In this document: positions 28,501 to 38,220 of the stretch, piece after piece
Layout of the letters: each line of letters starts with the position of its first letter
How positions within the stretch are numbered: position 1 is the first letter of the stretch
Assembly: GCA_019750335.1 (NCBI GenBank)
Contig: JAIEOQ010000005.1
Location: 248,001 to 312,000, forward strand
Reading direction: 5' to 3'
Length of the DNA stretch: 64,000 bases
From: Candidatus Obscuribacterales bacterium
Lineage (GTDB): Bacteria > Cyanobacteriota > Vampirovibrionia > Obscuribacterales > Obscuribacteraceae
Notes under the pieces: generated by a model
What the model was told of the DNA's origin: nothing
What the model saw: only the letters and a program-made list of their open reading frames with translations
Databases searched by the model: none
Made by a program: the position numbers and the translations under genes

Positions 28501-28885
28501 GCTCATAGTGGTAATTACCTAAACTTGATTCTCCTGGCACTTTAATAAGAAAGTCGGCATAACCAGCAAAATTTTGATCGCGCAACGCCGCTTGATAAAC
28601 TACTTCTTTGCCTTCTTGCATGGCCGTGAGAGTGGCTGCAAATTTGTCAGATTCTGATGAAACATCAACTACTTCACGTCCCTGACTTTTCAATTGATCA
28701 ACGAATGCTCTCTCGTGATCAAGACCCAGATTTTGTAAAATTTTACTGGTTGCATCATCTTCGTCTGGTTGATAAGTTCCAGGAAACTCAAGATGATACC
28801 TGTTCATCCAAGTAACAAATTCTGATTCCATGAAGCGAATCAGATCGGATGGGGAGAATATGAGCTGCTCGGATTGTTTTTGCAT
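25514..28885 (-). CDS. TM0106 family RecB-like nuclease fused to a DNA2/UPF1-like SF1 helicase
   Basis: N-terminal RecB-like region (YADFLIKV...YEPWDTKLA), RNase H-like YFDMEGYP, Walker A IQGPPGSGKTYTAAKAI, DEAGQ, ISRAK helicase motif. Confidence 0.9.
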   Translation of the reverse strand: MQKQSEQLIFSPSDLIRFMESEFVTWMNRYHLEFPGTYQPDEDDATSKILQNLGLDHERAFVDQLKSQGREVVDVSSESDKFAATLTAMQEGKEVVYQAALRDQNFAGYADFLIKVPGESSLGNYHYEPWDTKLALKSKPYFLIQLACYADMLRLAQDHLPRNVHVVLGDKRVHSLRTEDYLYFYRQLRQALLHQQQNFDSNNPPDFIGLEEFGRWTTHAKELMEKKDHLCRVANIRTVQIKKLYAVGINTMTDIAQSRLSTIPKMQEPIFATLKQQARLQIESKGLPKPKFEIVQPQTKGFGLTLLPPTSPLDVYFDMEGYPLTEGGLEYLFGATIINNGKPEFIDWWAHTGEEEKLAFETFIDWLYKRWQKDPLMHVYHYASYEKTALRKLMGKYGTKENEVDALLRNEVFVDLYTVVRQSLKVGEPSYSIKNIERLYKEKREGDVATALDSVVFYQRWLDERDGNDWQTSEILRQIRNYNNDDCDSTWQLAEWLRVLQHEHGIRWQAKELKEAKDTKSAQARAAATELALKMLEDIPVDPNKKTENMRIRELLAHLLEFHWREAKPVFWAKYDRHEMTEEELFDDPGCLAGLVRTDTARRQVARSYLYDYRFDPNQDTKIDSEDSCFYAHDLEESITVAEIDVDKGRVSLKRATHLAAPPNKLSLIKNEYVDATAIAQSICQTANAFLKGKELPSALNDFLCRRRPRISGLESGALIQPEQDLTSGAVDIISKLQNSYLCIQGPPGSGKTYTAAKAIVELLKQGKRVGVTSNSHKAIAKLMDDVATEADECKITLRAAKLQSDNDNFHVESNKIQPLKPKDFFESHTRSITLVGGTAWAFSDTRAVGLLDYLFVDEAGQVSLANLVGVAPSARNLILIGDQMQLSQPLQGTHPGESGQSILDYLLQGKQIIPDDLGIFLGVTRRLHPDVCKFISGAIYEDRLKPFADTEQRVVKLPASSNGPALKPSGILYVPVVHEGNSQDSEEEAAAIVQIVQELLKCSFADGETIKPVDLNHILIVAPYNMQVRRLKTCIPGAKVGSVDKFQGQEAPIVIVSMCSSTGDASPRGLEFIFSKNRLNVAISRAKSLAIVVGSPALARTHCNRIEQIELVNLFCRIVNHA

Positions 28886-28902
28886 TTTGTTGGTGCTATG
28901 CC

Positions 28903-30447
28903 CTAGTTAAGTGCTTCAGCATCTGAAACTTCAATTTCTTCGGCAGTTTCGTGAGTCATTGTATTCAAAGTGTGTAATTGTCTTGGTGCTGCATCTGATG
29001 TTTCGATGATATTAATGTCCTTGCCATCGGCGGCACCTAGTTCTTTGAATTTTCGGACAGTGGTCAATACTCGTGTCTCTAAAGATATGGTGACTTTGTT
29101 ATAGGCATCAACTGATTTCTCAAGTCCTTTTTTCAGTTCGATAAAATGTCCGGTTAAGGTGCTGATTCTGTTGTATAGTGTTCGACCGAGATCGCTAATT
29201 TTAGAAGCATTTTCTGCTATTTTTTCTTGACGCCAAACGTAGGCAACCGTGTGTAGCAAAGCCATAAGAGTCATCGGAGTAGCTACAAGCACTTTATTTT
29301 TTACCGCAAATTCAATTATTTCCGGCTCTTCTTGGTAAGCGGCTGCCAAAATAGCATCGTTGGGAATAAACATCACAACAAAATCGGGTGATGGAGCAAT
29401 TTGAGAAGCATAGTCCTTAGCCGCCAACTGCTGTATATGTTGGCGTACTTGTCGTTCGTGATCTTTTAGATGCAGGCTTCTAGAACCATCGTCTTGTGCT
29501 TCTACCGCATTTAAGTATGCCTGTAAAGGAACCTTAGAATCGACCACTATTTTTTTACCTTCTGGTAGCTGTACCACCATGTCGGGACGAAGTCGTCCCT
29601 CGTCACCGGTAATCGTATCCTGTTCAATAAAATCACAGTGTTCTTGCATGCCTGCAATTTCAACAACTCTTTTGAGCTGGAATTCACCCCAGCGCCCACG
29701 TGTATTCGGAGTACGTAAAGCTTGCTGTAATTTGTTTTGTGTATCGATAAGTTGTCCTACCTGATTAGTCAGAACTTCATAGGCGCCAATCCTAGATTTT
29801 TCAAGCTCCTGAATCTTGCCTTCCACATCTTTCAGAGAGTCACCTAAAGGTTTAACTAGCTGATCGATTGCCTTTTGCCGGGTTTCTAAATCATTCTTGG
29901 CACTTATCTGATATTTTTCAAAAATTGAGTTGGCTAAATTGATAAATGTCTTGTTGTTCACATCCAAGGCATCAGCCGAGAGAGCCTTAAATGCTTCTTG
30001 AAGTTTTTCCTTTGCTTCATTGATTAGCTGCAATTTTTCCTCAAAGCCTTTTGTAAGCTCAGTCTTGCTTGTTTCAAGCTCCTGAACTTTTACCTGCAAT
30101 TTGGTGTTTTGATCAACGTAATCCAGCAATTGTTTTTCTTTTTGGCTGACTGTGGTTTCCAAATCCGGAATCCTGGTGTTGCGCTCTTCAGCAGCAGCCA
30201 GTTTCATCTTATAATCGGATAAATCAGCCTGGGTAATTTCCAGCCCATTTTTGAGCTGTAGCAATTGCGTTTCTTTAGTGTCGACGCGTTCCGTTAAAAG
30301 TAGAATTTGTTGCTCGTTTTCAGGAGTGCTTTTGGGGCTTTTTAGCTTGTCGCGGAGAACAAACCATAGAAGAAGCGCGCCAATCAAGGCACCTACGAGA
30401 AAAGCTAATAATAACGCGAATTCCATGTTCAACTCCTGTAGATTCAT
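28903..30447 (-). CDS. rmuC: DNA recombination protein RmuC
   Basis: N-terminal TM and coiled coil, then TPNTRGRWGEFQLKRVVEIAGM...RPDMVVQLPEGKKIVVDSKVPL. Confidence 0.95.
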   Translation of the reverse strand: MNLQELNMEFALLLAFLVGALIGALLLWFVLRDKLKSPKSTPENEQQILLLTERVDTKETQLLQLKNGLEITQADLSDYKMKLAAAEERNTRIPDLETTVSQKEKQLLDYVDQNTKLQVKVQELETSKTELTKGFEEKLQLINEAKEKLQEAFKALSADALDVNNKTFINLANSIFEKYQISAKNDLETRQKAIDQLVKPLGDSLKDVEGKIQELEKSRIGAYEVLTNQVGQLIDTQNKLQQALRTPNTRGRWGEFQLKRVVEIAGMQEHCDFIEQDTITGDEGRLRPDMVVQLPEGKKIVVDSKVPLQAYLNAVEAQDDGSRSLHLKDHERQVRQHIQQLAAKDYASQIAPSPDFVVMFIPNDAILAAAYQEEPEIIEFAVKNKVLVATPMTLMALLHTVAYVWRQEKIAENASKISDLGRTLYNRISTLTGHFIELKKGLEKSVDAYNKVTISLETRVLTTVRKFKELGAADGKDINIIETSDAAPRQLHTLNTMTHETAEEIEVSDAEALN

Positions 30448-30460
30448 TTCGAACTACTGG

Positions 30461-30955
30461 TCATTTCGGCCGCCAGGATGCTGGCAGGTTTGAATAATCA
30501 AATTTATAATGATAGCAAAAGGCACCATCAGCTCGTCGCGCGAAATATTTCTTGTCGATCCAGCCACGCGGTCCTTGTTCGTCGTTGCGTGCGTAAAAAT
30601 ATGTTTTGTCGCCTCGGTCTTCTATCCTTGTGATAGGACTTGCGCCATTCTTAGGACCAGGCCAGCGGGCGGATACTGCTGGGTCTAGGCCGCCTGAGAG
30701 GTGATACATATCGGGGTATCTGGGGTCCCATGGAAATGCGGGATCGAATCGTATTTGGACAAATTCTGAGCCAGCCCAAGAAACAATATAATCACCCGGC
30801 TTAAGGTTGGAAACATCTTCTTTGGGATTCATTGGCATTAAGGTGTATTTGTCGGATTCTTGGCTAACGGCACCTTCTAGTGGTACTGATTGCTCATCGG
30901 CAAATACGACTGAACCGAATACTGTAATGGCAATGCTGAGAATTGCATATCTCAT
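30461..30955 (-). CDS. Hypothetical secreted protein
   Basis: Signal-peptide-like MRYAILSIAITVFGSVVFADEQ; start trimmed. Confidence 0.6.
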   Translation of the reverse strand: MRYAILSIAITVFGSVVFADEQSVPLEGAVSQESDKYTLMPMNPKEDVSNLKPGDYIVSWAGSEFVQIRFDPAFPWDPRYPDMYHLSGGLDPAVSARWPGPKNGASPITRIEDRGDKTYFYARNDEQGPRGWIDKKYFARRADGAFCYHYKFDYSNLPASWRPK

Positions 30956-31311
30956 AATTGATGCGCTTTTATATTCCCTCCTCACTTTTACCTTCTCCGT
31001 ATAATGAATGAAACCCTTGTTGGAAATATGCTGATGCTATTCTTTCAGGCATTCGAATAATTCTGCGGCAAAATGGTATGGCATTTCGCGCAAATACAAT
31101 CTTAACTTCAGAGCCAGTCTCTTGCCAAGCATAATATTGCTACTGAAACATTCGCGATTAATGGAGTTAGATGTTTCACACAAAATCGCAAGTAGCTGCG
31201 AAATAGGGCGACTCGGGCACAGATAATAAATATACAAGCACCCTTTTGGATCGAGCACCTTATACTGTCGGTCGGCAGTAGCTAAGGGGAAGTGAAATAC
31301 AAACTGAAGCT

Positions 31312-31430
31312 GTATTCAGTAATTAAAGGGATCGCTTGAAGCGATCTGGTGGGGGAAGTGTGGTGAAAATCCACCGCTGTCCCGCAACTGTGAAGCAAGA
31401 AATTGCTAGTCAGACTACCCACCTGAATAC
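31312..31430 (+). promoter_or_regulatory. Cobalamin (B12) riboswitch aptamer, copy 1
   Basis: GGTGGGGGAAGTGTGGTGAAAATCCACCGCTGTCCCGCAACTGTGA...AGTCAGACTACCCACC; closing stem GTATTCAG/CTGAATAC. Confidence 0.93.
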
Positions 31431-31511
31431 AAAAAAAATTGAATTTACCTCTTCGAGGCAAGGAGGAAGATTTCTGTGATCGCAAAGAATTGCGATTCAT
31501 ACGAGATGTAG

Positions 31512-31541
31512 TTCCTGATCGAAGATCAGGAATTTTTTTTT
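31512..31541 (+). terminator. Intrinsic terminator, expression platform of riboswitch copy 1
   Basis: TTCCTGATC-gaa-GATCAGGAATTTTTTTTT. Confidence 0.85.
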
Positions 31542-31602
31542 GCAATAAAGCTACGTGCCAACGTAAATAAGCCCTTCATCAGACACACAATCAGGCAAAA
31601 CT

Positions 31603-32754
31603 ATGGATTTTAACTTAACAGAAGATCAACTCGCTTACCAGGAAGTAGCCAGAAGTTTCGCTCAGAAAGAACTTGCTGCCCATGCGTCTGGATGGGATAC
31701 AAAAAAAACTTTCCCAAAAGAAGCTATTAGAAAAGCTGCCGAATCAGGATTCTGCGGCGTATATGTCAAAGAAGACGTGGGCGGTCTAGGTTTAACCAGG
31801 CTCGATGCGGCAATCATTTTTGAGGAGCTAGCGGCTGGCTGTCCATCTACTGCCGCCTATATCACCATCCACAATATGGTTACCTGGATGATCGATGAAT
31901 TCGGTACGCCGGAAGCGCGTGCAAAATTTTGTCCTGAGCTGGCATCAGGAGAAAGCTTCGGCTCTTATTGTCTAACTGAACCTGGCTCCGGATCGGATGC
32001 CGCTAGTCTTAAAACAACCGCCGTTAAACAAGGCGAATATTATCTTATTAACGGCACAAAAGCTTTTGTATCCGGAGCCGGCGAAAGCGATGTGTTGGTG
32101 GTGATGGTTAAAACCGGAGAGAAAGAGATCAGCACTTTCATCATACCGACCACACTTGAGGGAATCTCTTTTGGCGAGAACGAGAAAAAGCTTGGCTGGA
32201 ACACACAACCGACAAAAGCGATTTATTTTGACAATGTTAAAGTGCCGCAAGAGTATCTTCTCGGTAAGTTAGGCGAAGGCTTTAAGATTGCACTTAAAGG
32301 CTTGGATGGCGGGCGAATCAATGTTGGCACTTGCTCTGTCGGTGCGGCTCAAGCAGCTTTGACACATGCCCAAAGGTATATGCAAGAACGTGAACAGTTT
32401 GGAAAAAAACTGGCACAATTTCAGGCGCTACAATTCATGATTGCCGATATGGCTACAGAGGTTATCGCTTCGCGGCAGATGGTGCGGCTTGCTGCTTCTA
32501 AGCTCGATGGCAAGGATGCTCAAGCAACAACGTACTGTGCAATGGCGAAAAGACTGGCTACTGACCTTGCTTTTAATGTTTGTAATCAGGCGGTACAAAT
32601 ATTTGGCGGTTACGGTTGTACCCAAGAGTATCCGGTGGAACGGTTGATGCGCGACGCTCGTATGCACCAAGTTGTAGAAGGTACAAACGAGATAATGCGG
32701 GTAATCATTTCGAAAAAAATGCTCGAAGAAGGAGCGACACTACAAATTAGGTAA
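31603..32754 (+). CDS. Acyl-CoA dehydrogenase (isobutyryl-CoA dehydrogenase-like)
   Basis: MDFNLTEDQLAYQEVARSFAQKELAA..., YCLTEPGSGSDAASLKTTA, QIFGGYGCTQEYPVERLMRDAR. Confidence 0.93.
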   Translation: MDFNLTEDQLAYQEVARSFAQKELAAHASGWDTKKTFPKEAIRKAAESGFCGVYVKEDVGGLGLTRLDAAIIFEELAAGCPSTAAYITIHNMVTWMIDEFGTPEARAKFCPELASGESFGSYCLTEPGSGSDAASLKTTAVKQGEYYLINGTKAFVSGAGESDVLVVMVKTGEKEISTFIIPTTLEGISFGENEKKLGWNTQPTKAIYFDNVKVPQEYLLGKLGEGFKIALKGLDGGRINVGTCSVGAAQAALTHAQRYMQEREQFGKKLAQFQALQFMIADMATEVIASRQMVRLAASKLDGKDAQATTYCAMAKRLATDLAFNVCNQAVQIFGGYGCTQEYPVERLMRDARMHQVVEGTNEIMRVIISKKMLEEGATLQIR

Positions 32755-32759
32755 TGCAA

Positions 32760-33902
32760 ATGACTAAATACCAACATATTGTTTGCGAACAAAAAGCTGG
32801 GGTAGGTGTTCTTACCTTAAGTTCAGAGCCGACTTTGAACTCACTTACAGTGCCCATGATTAAGGAGCTCCATGAAGTTCTAAAACAATGGAAAGAAGAC
32901 AGTAGTGTCGCCTGTGTGTTTTTACAGGGTGCCGGTGAAAAAGCGTTTTGTGCCGGTGGTGATGTACGAAAGTTGCATGATGCAATTGTTCAACAAGGCA
33001 AAGATGCTCCGGGAAAAGTACCTGCTGACTGCTTAGAATTCTTCACCCAAGAATATCGCTTGGATTACGAAATTCATTGTTATCCGAAACCGATTGTTGT
33101 TTGGGCAGACGGAATAGTCATGGGTGGGGGCATTGGCTTGGCAGCTGGTGCCTCTCATCGTGTGGTAACCGACAAAAGTAAGCTTGCTATGCCGGAAATT
33201 ACAATCGGACTTTATCCGGATGTAGGCGGTACCTGGTTTCTCAATAAAATGCCAACGGGATTTGGTTTGTACCTGGGCATGACAGGAACCCGGATCAATG
33301 CGGCTGATTGTCTGTACCTAAACTTGGCTGATTATTACATCGCCTCAAGCTCCAAGCAAGAAGTGATTGATACTCTGCGTAAAGCAAGTTGGGAAAGCAG
33401 CAATAAAGCAAATGCAGAAATAGTTACAGATATTTTGCAGTCTATTTCGGCTAAACATCAGTGTCTTCAATCAGCAGCCGAAGCGCATCAGTCATTTGTA
33501 TCCGAATTTGCCAATGTTGATTCGGTGGCTCAGTTTAAAGAGTTGCTTGTGAATTGCGAGCAAAAAGACGAATGGATAAGTGCCGGTATTGTTGCTTTTG
33601 AATCTGGATCTCCAAGCTCAGCGCACATCATATTTGAGCAGCTAAAACGGGGTAAAAACTTGAGTTTGGAAGCTGTGTTCCAGTCAGAGTTAAATCTGTC
33701 GGCTCAGTGTACTATTCATCCGGATTTTGTCGAAGGTGTTCGTGCCTTGCTTGTAGACAAAGATAAAATGCCAAAATGGCAACCGGCAACCCTTGAAGAG
33801 ATCACAAACTCCTGGGTTGAAAGTCACTTCGTCCCGCTTTGGAAAGATAGCGAACATCCTCTAAAAGAATTAGGAAAAAACGAGGCGTTATGTCAAAAAT
33901 AG
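32760..33902 (+). CDS. 3-hydroxyisobutyryl-CoA hydrolase (enoyl-CoA hydratase/isomerase family)
   Basis: GEKAFCAGGDVRKLHDA...DGIVMGGGIGLAAGASHRVVTDKSKLAMPEITIGLYPDVGGTWFLNKMP. Confidence 0.9.
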   Translation: MTKYQHIVCEQKAGVGVLTLSSEPTLNSLTVPMIKELHEVLKQWKEDSSVACVFLQGAGEKAFCAGGDVRKLHDAIVQQGKDAPGKVPADCLEFFTQEYRLDYEIHCYPKPIVVWADGIVMGGGIGLAAGASHRVVTDKSKLAMPEITIGLYPDVGGTWFLNKMPTGFGLYLGMTGTRINAADCLYLNLADYYIASSSKQEVIDTLRKASWESSNKANAEIVTDILQSISAKHQCLQSAAEAHQSFVSEFANVDSVAQFKELLVNCEQKDEWISAGIVAFESGSPSSAHIIFEQLKRGKNLSLEAVFQSELNLSAQCTIHPDFVEGVRALLVDKDKMPKWQPATLEEITNSWVESHFVPLWKDSEHPLKELGKNEALCQK

Positions 33903-34786
33903 CATTTATTGGCTTGGGCAATATGGGCGGCCCAATGGCAGTTAATTTAGTGAAAAGCAACCATGATGTAACCGGGTTTGATCTGTCAAAAGAGGCGATG
34001 TTATCTTTTGAGAGAGCTGGTGGCAAGACGGCAACAACAGCGATAGAAGCTTGTGATGGGGCGGATGTCGTGGTTACGATGCTGCCTTCGGGAAAGCATG
34101 TTGCGGGGCTAATAACTGCTGAGTTTATCGATAACCTGAAACCAGGTACTTTAATCATTGAAAGCAGCACCATCGATCCGACAACGGCTCGTAGTGTTGC
34201 TTTGTTGGCAGAAGCCCACGATTGCCTGATGGTGGACGCGCCTGTTTCCGGTGGTACGGTCGGCGCACAAAACGCTACTCTAACTTTTATTGTCGGTGGA
34301 GCGGATCAGGCTTTGGAAAGAGCCAGACCCTATCTGAACTGTATGGGTAAGAACATTTTTCATGCTGGACCATCCGGCGCCGGGCAGATGACTAAAATTT
34401 GCAATAACTTGTTATTGTCCATTTTGATGATTGGTACATCTGAAGCTTTAAATCTCGGTGTGGCTAACGGTCTTGATCCGAAAGTTTTGAGCGAAATTAT
34501 GCAAAAAAGTTCGGGACGAAATTGGGCTCTGGAAATTTATAACCCATATCCGGGTGTAATGGATGGAACGCCTGCCTCACGCGAATATGTTGGCGGTTTT
34601 GCTGTGGATTTAATGGCTAAAGACCTAGGATTGGCAATTGAAGCAGGATTGCAAACACATACCACTACTCCGCTTGGAAGCACTGCATTTGACCTTTACA
34701 AAATGTGGAGCGAAGCGGGCAGTGGACGGTTGGATTTCTCAAGCATTATTCGTTTTCTAAATCAAAAGGAATTGCAATTATCATGA
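33890..34786 (+). CDS. mmsB: 3-hydroxyisobutyrate dehydrogenase
   Basis: MSKIAFIGLGNMGGPMAVNLVKSNHDVTGFD...VDAPVSGGTVGAQNATLTFIVGG. Confidence 0.93.
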   Translation: MSKIAFIGLGNMGGPMAVNLVKSNHDVTGFDLSKEAMLSFERAGGKTATTAIEACDGADVVVTMLPSGKHVAGLITAEFIDNLKPGTLIIESSTIDPTTARSVALLAEAHDCLMVDAPVSGGTVGAQNATLTFIVGGADQALERARPYLNCMGKNIFHAGPSGAGQMTKICNNLLLSILMIGTSEALNLGVANGLDPKVLSEIMQKSSGRNWALEIYNPYPGVMDGTPASREYVGGFAVDLMAKDLGLAIEAGLQTHTTTPLGSTAFDLYKMWSEAGSGRLDFSSIIRFLNQKELQLS

Positions 34787-35565
34787 AATTTGAAACCCTT
34801 GAATTTACACAAGAAGGGCATGTCGGGATATTGACTATTCAACGTCCCCAAGCTCTAAATGCGTTGAACGCACAAGTGTTGGCTGAGCTTACTGCTTTTG
34901 CTAAAGAGATAGCTGTAAATAAAGAGATTCGTGCTCTGGTAATTACGGGAGCAGGCGAAAAAGCTTTTGTTGCTGGTGCTGATATTAAATCAATGGCCGA
35001 TATGACGCCTGCCGCTGCACAAGCTTTTTCGACAACGGCTCAGGCAGCCTTTAACAGTATTGAGAACTTACCTTTTGCTGTGATTGCAGCAGTAAACGGA
35101 TTTGCTTTAGGTGGCGGTTGCGAGTTGGCATTATCCTGCGACATCATAATTGCCAGCGAGAAAGCAAAATTTGGGCTTCCGGAAGTGACCCTTGGATTAT
35201 TGCCCTCTTTTGGCGGTACACAACGTTTGCCGCGAGCTGTCGGTTTGTTCAAGGCGCGTGAAATGGTTTTCTCCGGTGAATTTTATTCGGCGCAAGACTG
35301 CCTGCGCATGGGTTTAGTTAACAAAGTAACTACACCAGAAGAATTATTGCCTGAAGCGAAAAAGCTGGCAGCAACCATTGCTTCTCGAGCACCGATTTCA
35401 GTGGCAAAAGCTAAGCGCTCGATAAATAACGGATTTGAATTGCCGCTGGAAGAAGGGCTTAAACAAGAAGCTGTATTATTTGGTGAGCTCTTTAATACAC
35501 AAGATCAAAAAGAAGGGATTGGCGCATTTATAGAAAAACGCCAACCGGCTTTTACCGGAAATTAG
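34783..35565 (+). CDS. Enoyl-CoA hydratase
   Basis: GEKAFVAGADIKSMAD...NGFALGGGCELALSCDIIIASEKAKFGLPEVTLGLLPSFGGTQRLPR; start trimmed to MKFETLEF. Confidence 0.93.
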   Translation: MKFETLEFTQEGHVGILTIQRPQALNALNAQVLAELTAFAKEIAVNKEIRALVITGAGEKAFVAGADIKSMADMTPAAAQAFSTTAQAAFNSIENLPFAVIAAVNGFALGGGCELALSCDIIIASEKAKFGLPEVTLGLLPSFGGTQRLPRAVGLFKAREMVFSGEFYSAQDCLRMGLVNKVTTPEELLPEAKKLAATIASRAPISVAKAKRSINNGFELPLEEGLKQEAVLFGELFNTQDQKEGIGAFIEKRQPAFTGN

Positions 35566-35615
35566 AAATATTGGCTCGCTGCTTCGTTTCAGCTGTCAAT
35601 TAAATAACGAATCAG

Positions 35616-37079
35616 TTAAATAACGAACAAGTCGATGAACTGGTTAACCGGCATTTGTTCAAGCTCTGATTGCTTGTTGCAGGCTTCATTGATTGCTTGA
35701 ACTTGCTTGGCTGGAAAACGTGTAGACAAATTTGTCGTTAGTTTTTTAAGCAACTCAGGGATGCCTTCGTTGCGACGTCTTCTGTGTCCAAGCGGATATT
35801 CGACTTCAACCAGCTCGGTAGATGAGCCGTCTTTGAAGAATATCTGAACGGCATTTGCAATTGAGCGTTTTTCCGGATCCAAATAATCTTTGCTGTAGCG
35901 TTTGTTTTCTACAGTTTGCATCTTTGCTCTAAGAGCGTCAATTCGCGGATCCGCAGCAACATTGTTTTCGTAATGATCAGCTGTCAGCTCACCGAAGATC
36001 AGTCCGATGGCAGCCATATACTGAAGACAATGGTCGCGATCGGCCGGATTATGCAAAGGTCCGGTTTTATCGATGATACGAATGGCCGATTCGTGTGTAG
36101 TGAGAACGATTTTGTCAATTTCAGACAGTCGATCACGAACCTGCGGATGCAGTTTAATAGCGCATTCCACGGCTGTTTGTGCGTGAAACTCAGCCGGGAA
36201 GGATATTTTAAAGAGAACATTTTCCATGACATATGAATCGAAAGGTCTTTGGAATTTGAACTCGTTACCTTTGAAAAGAACATCATAAAAGCCCCAGATT
36301 GGTGCTGACAGGGCTGATGGATAACCCATCTCGCCTTTCTTCGCAAAGAGAGCCAGGCGTACGCCACGGCTGGTTGCGTCGCCGGCAGCCCAGGATTTTC
36401 GTGAGCCAGTATTTGGGGCGTGGCGATAAGTACGTAACGCTTGACCATCAACAAAAGCTAGAGATACGGCATTTGCTATCTCGTCAACGGTGCAATCAAA
36501 CAACTTAGCAATTACAGCAGTTGAAGCTACTTTGACAAGAGCGACATGATCAAGTCCGACCCGGTTGAAACTGTTTTCCAGGGCTAGAACACCTTGAATC
36601 TCATGGGCTTTGATCATTGCTGTAAGCACGTCTTTCATGACCAAGGGTTTCTTTCCTTCGGACAAGCGGCCGCGGCTTAGCCAATCGGCAACGGCAAGAA
36701 TCCCGCCGAGGTTATCTGAAGGATGACCCCACTCGGCTGCTAACCATGTGTCATTGAAATCGAGCCAGCGAATCATGCAGCCGATGTTGAAAGCAGCCTG
36801 CACCGGATCGAGCGTAAACTGCGTGCCCGGTACACGCGCACCATTAGGAAGTGTAGCTCCTGGTACAACCGGTCCCATCAGCTTTGTACATTCAGGATAA
36901 CGTAAAGCGAGGATGCCGCAGCCAAGAGTATCCATAAGACAAAGACGGGCTGTTTCGTATGCTAATTCGCTTTCTGGTTCGTAGCTATGCGCGTACTTGG
37001 CTATATCTAAAATTACTTGATCGAAATCTCGACGAGCATTGTCAGTAAGCACGGCAGCTTTTTCATTTGTTGTAAGCAT
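35616..37079 (-). CDS. prpD: 2-methylcitrate dehydratase (MmgE/PrpD)
   Basis: [31 protein letters not shown]..., [22 protein letters not shown]; adjacent prpC and prpB. Confidence 0.93.
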   Translation of the reverse strand: MLTTNEKAAVLTDNARRDFDQVILDIAKYAHSYEPESELAYETARLCLMDTLGCGILALRYPECTKLMGPVVPGATLPNGARVPGTQFTLDPVQAAFNIGCMIRWLDFNDTWLAAEWGHPSDNLGGILAVADWLSRGRLSEGKKPLVMKDVLTAMIKAHEIQGVLALENSFNRVGLDHVALVKVASTAVIAKLFDCTVDEIANAVSLAFVDGQALRTYRHAPNTGSRKSWAAGDATSRGVRLALFAKKGEMGYPSALSAPIWGFYDVLFKGNEFKFQRPFDSYVMENVLFKISFPAEFHAQTAVECAIKLHPQVRDRLSEIDKIVLTTHESAIRIIDKTGPLHNPADRDHCLQYMAAIGLIFGELTADHYENNVAADPRIDALRAKMQTVENKRYSKDYLDPEKRSIANAVQIFFKDGSSTELVEVEYPLGHRRRRNEGIPELLKKLTTNLSTRFPAKQVQAINEACNKQSELEQMPVNQFIDLFVI

Positions 37080-37098
37080 AATTTTGATTAGTTCCTTG

Positions 37099-38220
37099 TT
37101 ATTGACGTGCTTCCAGAGGTGCCCAGGCTGTCGGTTCAGGTCCAATATAATTGGAGGTTGGGCGGATCAATTTATTGTTGGCTCGCTGCTCAATTATATG
37201 GGCTGCCCAGCCTGAAGTTCGAGAAATAACGAATACCGGGGTAAACATCGCGGTCGGTATTCCCAAGAAATGATAAGCCGATGCGCTGTAGAAATCGAGA
37301 TTTGGAAACAGCTTGCGCTCTCGCCACATTACTTCTTCGATTCGCTCAGACACTGGATACAAGACTTTGTCATTTACTGTTTGAGAAAGCTCGTATGAGA
37401 GCTGTTTTATTGTTTCATTACGCGGATCGCATACAGAATAAACGCGATGACCGAAGCCCATAATCAGTTTCTTTTTGTCGAGCATTTCTAAAAGTCCGCG
37501 TTCGGCTTCATCAGGCGACTTGAATTGTTGAATAAGTTCCATTGCCGCTTCGTTGGCTCCGCCGTGGAGAGAGCCACGTAAAGCACCGATAGCAGCCGTG
37601 ATGCATGAATAAAAATCCGGCATTGTAGAAGCAACTGTACGGGCGACGAAAGTAGATGCATTGAATTCGTGTTCGGCATAAAGCACAAGTGAGGCATTCA
37701 TTGCTTTTTCTTGAAGAACGCTTGGTTTTTTGCCATGCAGCAAATGTAAGAAATGTCCGGCAATACTCGCGTCGTCAGTAACAGTGTTTATTCTTTGTCC
37801 GGAGTTTGAGAAGTGGTGCCAATAAAAAAGCATGGATGGAAAGACAGCAATTAGACGATCGGCAATATCATATTGATTGTGTTTTTGTCCTTCCTGCTCA
37901 AGTACTCCGAGCACTGAACAACCGGTTCTGAGCACGTCCATGGGATGGCTTTCAGCAGGCAGCTGTTCAAGGGCGCACTTCAATTGCTCCGGTAGCCAGC
38001 GCAGCCATTGTAAGCGTTTTTCATAAGCAGCAAGTTCGGTCCGATTAGGAAGTTTGCCATAAATCAACAAATAGGCAACTTCTTCAAAACGAGCATTATC
38101 GGCTAAGTCATTGATTGAATAACCGCGATAATTGAGACCTTTACCTTCTTTTCCTACAGTGCAAATAGCCGATTCACCAGCGACAATTCCGGCTAAGCCA
38201 CCTGTCTTTTTAGTAGCCAT
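37099..38220 (-). CDS. prpC: 2-methylcitrate synthase
   Basis: [33 protein letters not shown]..., [13 protein letters not shown]; prp context. Confidence 0.92.
   Translation of the reverse strand: MATKKTGGLAGIVAGESAICTVGKEGKGLNYRGYSINDLADNARFEEVAYLLIYGKLPNRTELAAYEKRLQWLRWLPEQLKCALEQLPAESHPMDVLRTGCSVLGVLEQEGQKHNQYDIADRLIAVFPSMLFYWHHFSNSGQRINTVTDDASIAGHFLHLLHGKKPSVLQEKAMNASLVLYAEHEFNASTFVARTVASTMPDFYSCITAAIGALRGSLHGGANEAAMELIQQFKSPDEAERGLLEMLDKKKLIMGFGHRVYSVCDPRNETIKQLSYELSQTVNDKVLYPVSERIEEVMWRERKLFPNLDFYSASAYHFLGIPTAMFTPVFVISRTSGWAAHIIEQRANNKLIRPTSNYIGPEPTAWAPLEARQ

Noticed and set aside
31037-31258. 73-aa minus ORF before the riboswitch (possible HTH remnant)
   Set aside because: Too weak; no convincing motif or start context
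31282-31545. 87-aa minus ORF over the riboswitch
   Set aside because: Covers the cobalamin riboswitch and terminator; not protein-like
36916-36980. Possible frameshift or fusion between prpD and prpC (46-nt ORF overlap in the track)
   Set aside because: Overlap disappears when the prpD start is moved to [10 protein letters not shown] at 37079
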